This document shows, in pieces, positions 24,141-26,053 of a DNA stretch of 26,053 nt (positions are counted from its first letter, which is position 1; every line of letters starts with the position of its first letter). Where the stretch lies: contig JABMSC010000037.1 of the NCBI GenBank assembly GCA_013204685.1, positions 1 to 26,053 on the forward strand, in the 5' to 3' direction. The DNA comes from Candidatus Omnitrophota bacterium (GTDB taxonomy: Bacteria; Omnitrophota; Gorgyraeia; Tantalellales; Tantalellaceae). The notes beneath the pieces are model-generated. The model was not told the DNA's origin, made no database searches, and saw nothing but the letters and a program-made list of their open reading frames with translations. The translations under genes were made by a program, and so were the position numbers.

Positions 24141-25293
24141 AAGGAAGATCTGCGTAGTAACAGGTTCACGGGCCGAGTACGGCCATCTTTACTGGCTGCT
24201 TAGAGCAATAGAAGATGACCCCGCGCTGGAACTGCAGACGGTTGTAACGGGAATGCATCTTTCTTCAGATTTCGGTTCTACCGTTAACGTGATAAAAAAT
24301 GATGGTTTCCAAATAAGCGGAAAGGTGAAAGTATTATCCTCTTCCGGTAAGGATGAAGAGATGACGAGGCCTATAGGACGGGGCCTGAACGGTTTTACGG
24401 ATATTTTCAAGAAACTCTCACCCGATATTGTAGTAGTCCTGGGAGACAGGTTCGAGGTATTTTCCGCAGCTATTGCTGCCTATATTTTGCAGATACCGGT
24501 TGCCCATATACATGGCGGTGAACTTACCGAGGGTGCGCTTGACGAGGGATTCCGTCATTCCATAACGAAGATGGCCAGCATTCATTTCCCCGCGGCAAAA
24601 GATTATGCCGATAGAATAATAAGGATGGGGGAATTGCCACGCAGAGTGTTTGCTTTTGGTGCTCCGGGGCTTGATAGTATTAGGGGCCTTAATCTGCTTA
24701 CGAAAAAGGAATTAGAGGAGAGTCTGGGGCTTAAGATGGAAAGCCCTACTGCGGTAGTTACTTATCATCCTGTGACACTGGAGAGGGGTACCGCTTCGGC
24801 ACAGATGGATGAACTGGTAAGTGCCCTTGATGAGTTTGATATGAGGATAATCTTCACAATGCCTAATGCGGATACAGGTCATAAAGTTATTACCGGTAAG
24901 ATAAGAAAATATGCTGAGAAGAATAAGAAACGAGTGAAAGTGTTCACCTCTCTCGGGCAGATCAGGTATCTGTCGCTACTCAAGCATGCGGATCTGATGA
25001 TAGGGAATTCTTCAAGTGGGATCGTTGAAGCTCCTTCTTTAAAGCTTCCGGTTGTAAATATTGGAGACAGGCAGAAGGGAAGAATAAAGCCTGGTAATGT
25101 GATCGATTGCGGATATTCGTCTAGAGAGATCAAAAAAGCCGTGAAAAAGGCGTTAAGCTCCACTTTCATCGGGTCGCTTGCAAAATTGAAGAACCCTTAT
25201 GGCAAGGGGAATGTATCCGTCAGGATCAAGGACCGACTGAAAAAGGTAAAGCTTGGCGAAGAACTGATAAAAAAGGAATTTTTTGATGGATAA
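24133..25293 (+). CDS. neuC: Hydrolysing UDP-N-acetylglucosamine 2-epimerase, NeuC/LegG type
   Basis: A 386-residue GT-B fold enzyme that removes the nucleotide and inverts C2 to give a free mannosamine-type sugar for the synthase. It shows VVTGSRAEYGHLYWLL at the N-terminus, VVLGDRFEVFSAA (Asp105), AHIHGGELTEGALDEGFRH, and GNSSSGIVEAPSL (around 291-303), all conserved in NeuC. With the aminotransferase upstream, a 2,4-diacetamido substrate (LegG role) is likely, versus UDP-GlcNAc (NeuC role). It overlaps the aminotransferase by 8 bp and the acetyltransferase start by 8 bp, so translation is probably coupled. Confidence 0.93.
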   Translation: MSKRKICVVTGSRAEYGHLYWLLRAIEDDPALELQTVVTGMHLSSDFGSTVNVIKNDGFQISGKVKVLSSSGKDEEMTRPIGRGLNGFTDIFKKLSPDIVVVLGDRFEVFSAAIAAYILQIPVAHIHGGELTEGALDEGFRHSITKMASIHFPAAKDYADRIIRMGELPRRVFAFGAPGLDSIRGLNLLTKKELEESLGLKMESPTAVVTYHPVTLERGTASAQMDELVSALDEFDMRIIFTMPNADTGHKVITGKIRKYAEKNKKRVKVFTSLGQIRYLSLLKHADLMIGNSSSGIVEAPSLKLPVVNIGDRQKGRIKPGNVIDCGYSSREIKKAVKKALSSTFIGSLAKLKNPYGKGNVSVRIKDRLKKVKLGEELIKKEFFDG

Positions 25294-25942
25294 AGAGAGA
25301 ATTATACTCATAGGCGGTGGAGGACACTGTAAAGTCGTGATAGATGCTGTCAGATTATCCGGAGAATATGAAATAGAAGGAATAATAGACCCTGGTCTGG
25401 AACCAGGTAGCGATGTGATGGGTGTGCCGGTACTGGGCGGCGATGAAATTCTTGCTGAAGTTTACAATAAAGGCGTGAAAAATGCCTTTATTGCCGTTGG
25501 TTCTGTGGGAGATTGTACAATACGTAAAGCGATACACAAAAAGATCAAGGGCGTTGGTTTTAATGTGCCCGTTATCAGGCATCCGGAGACAGTTGTAGCT
25601 AACGATGTTGAACTAGGAGAAGGTTCTTTTGTTGCCGCTTCTGTTACGATCAATACCGGAACGAAGATAGGGGAAAACGTGATAATAAATACATCTTCTT
25701 CGATTGACCATGACTGTCAGATCGGGGATTTTGCTCATATATCCCCGGGAACCATATTAAGCGGAGAGGTTAGAATAGGCGACTCTAGCCATATTGGGGC
25801 TAAATCAGTGGTCAACCAGGTAATAAGTATCGGCGAAGAATGTATTATTGGTTCAGGAAGCGTGGTTACGAGGGACATACCCTCTGGATCAAAGGCATTT
25901 GGAAGTCCATGCAAAATAAGGGGCAGAGTAAATGAGGGATAA
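25286..25942 (+). CDS. neuD: NeuD/PglD-like sugar O- or N-acyltransferase
   Basis: A 218-residue cytoplasmic left-handed beta-helix acyltransferase. Residues 1-80 form a Rossmann-like sugar-binding part opening with RIILIGGGGHCKVVIDA. Residues about 100-210 are hexapeptide repeats, with the general-base His142 in SSSIDHDCQIGDFAHISPG. In this operon it would acetylate the 4-amino group made by the aminotransferase (LegH/PglD role) or O-acetylate the sugar acid (NeuD role). The ATG at 25286 is chosen over an adjacent TTG at 25283; AAAAGGA lies upstream. It overlaps the next gene by 11 bp. Confidence 0.9.
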   Translation: MDKERIILIGGGGHCKVVIDAVRLSGEYEIEGIIDPGLEPGSDVMGVPVLGGDEILAEVYNKGVKNAFIAVGSVGDCTIRKAIHKKIKGVGFNVPVIRHPETVVANDVELGEGSFVAASVTINTGTKIGENVIINTSSSIDHDCQIGDFAHISPGTILSGEVRIGDSSHIGAKSVVNQVISIGEECIIGSGSVVTRDIPSGSKAFGSPCKIRGRVNEG

Positions 25943-26053
25943 GATATTTATAATAGCAGAAGCCGGTGTAAATCATAACGGAGATTTAGAAACAGCTAAA
26001 AAGCTGATAGATGTTGCGGCAGAGGCCGGAGCCGATGCTGTTAAATTCCAGAC
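25932..26053 (+). CDS. neuB: N-acylneuraminate/legionaminate synthase, N-terminal fragment
   Basis: The first 40 residues of a gene cut by the window end. It reads IFIIAEAGVNHNGDLETAKK, then LIDVAAEAGADAVKFQ, the highly conserved start of the NeuB barrel, which condenses the free mannosamine-type sugar with phosphoenolpyruvate. The start is the ATG at 25932, inside the end of the preceding gene in another frame, with AAGGGG upstream. LegI versus NeuB (substrate) cannot be told from this fragment; the operon favours a diamino sugar. Confidence 0.9.
   Translation, partial: MRDKIFIIAEAGVNHNGDLETAKKLIDVAAEAGADAVKFQ

Overview
All 24 genes in this window (23 complete, the last cut by the window end) lie on the + strand in a gene-dense, moderately AT-rich bacterial chromosome. 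Gene content suggests an uncultured bacterium of the Omnitrophota (OP3)/PVC neighbourhood: paired GH57 glucan enzymes beside DUF4912 and DUF2934 proteins, an EPS-type MarR-like regulator, and dispersed 7-bp tandem arrays in intergenic DNA. This placement is inferred from gene content only; no rRNA or phylogenetic marker is present.

Layout. (1) 1-6389 is a glycogen/alpha-glucan module: a GH57 4-alpha-glucanotransferase-type enzyme (172-2310), a DUF4912 protein, a GH57 (DUF1957-type) branching enzyme, a small lysine-rich DUF2934 protein, and ADP-glucose pyrophosphorylase GlgC. It could make ADP-glucose and branch or remodel glucan; no glycogen synthase is in view. A 95-bp tandem hairpin repeat and a good sigma70-like promoter lie between the first two genes. 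(2) 6427-10018 is a mixed block: an unrecognised membrane-anchored protein, an NADPH-dependent FMN reductase-like flavoprotein lacking the usual cysteines, a nicotinamidase-like hydrolase and nicotinate phosphoribosyltransferase (together a two-step NAD salvage route), and a stand-alone CheY-like receiver. Two related heptanucleotide-repeat elements lie directly before the flavoprotein and phosphoribosyltransferase start codons. (3) 10185-21433 is a surface-polysaccharide cluster behind a putative extended -10 promoter: Wzx flippase, Wzy/ligase-like membrane protein, five glycosyltransferases, a radical SAM/SPASM protein, a nucleotidyltransferase-thymidylate-kinase fusion, and an L-2-hydroxyglutarate oxidase-like flavoprotein. 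Several genes overlap or nearly touch, as in one long transcription unit. (4) 21539 to the window end is a second unit with a consensus promoter. It encodes an EPS-associated MarR-like regulator, an extended SDR, a LegC-type aminotransferase, NeuC/LegG hydrolysing 2-epimerase, NeuD/PglD-like acetyltransferase, and the start of NeuB/LegI synthase. This set points to a diamino nonulosonic acid (legionaminic-acid-like) rather than plain N-acetylneuraminate.

How they fit: units 3 and 4 probably make a repeat-unit glycan carrying a nonulosonic acid and export it by a Wzx/Wzy-type route. The most notable non-coding structure is at 21539-21628. There a consensus promoter is followed by two copies of GTTCA-N5-TGAAC, one at the expected transcription start and one over the regulator's start codon, with an A4T9 tract between them. 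This looks like an autoregulatory switch for the sugar-acid operon.
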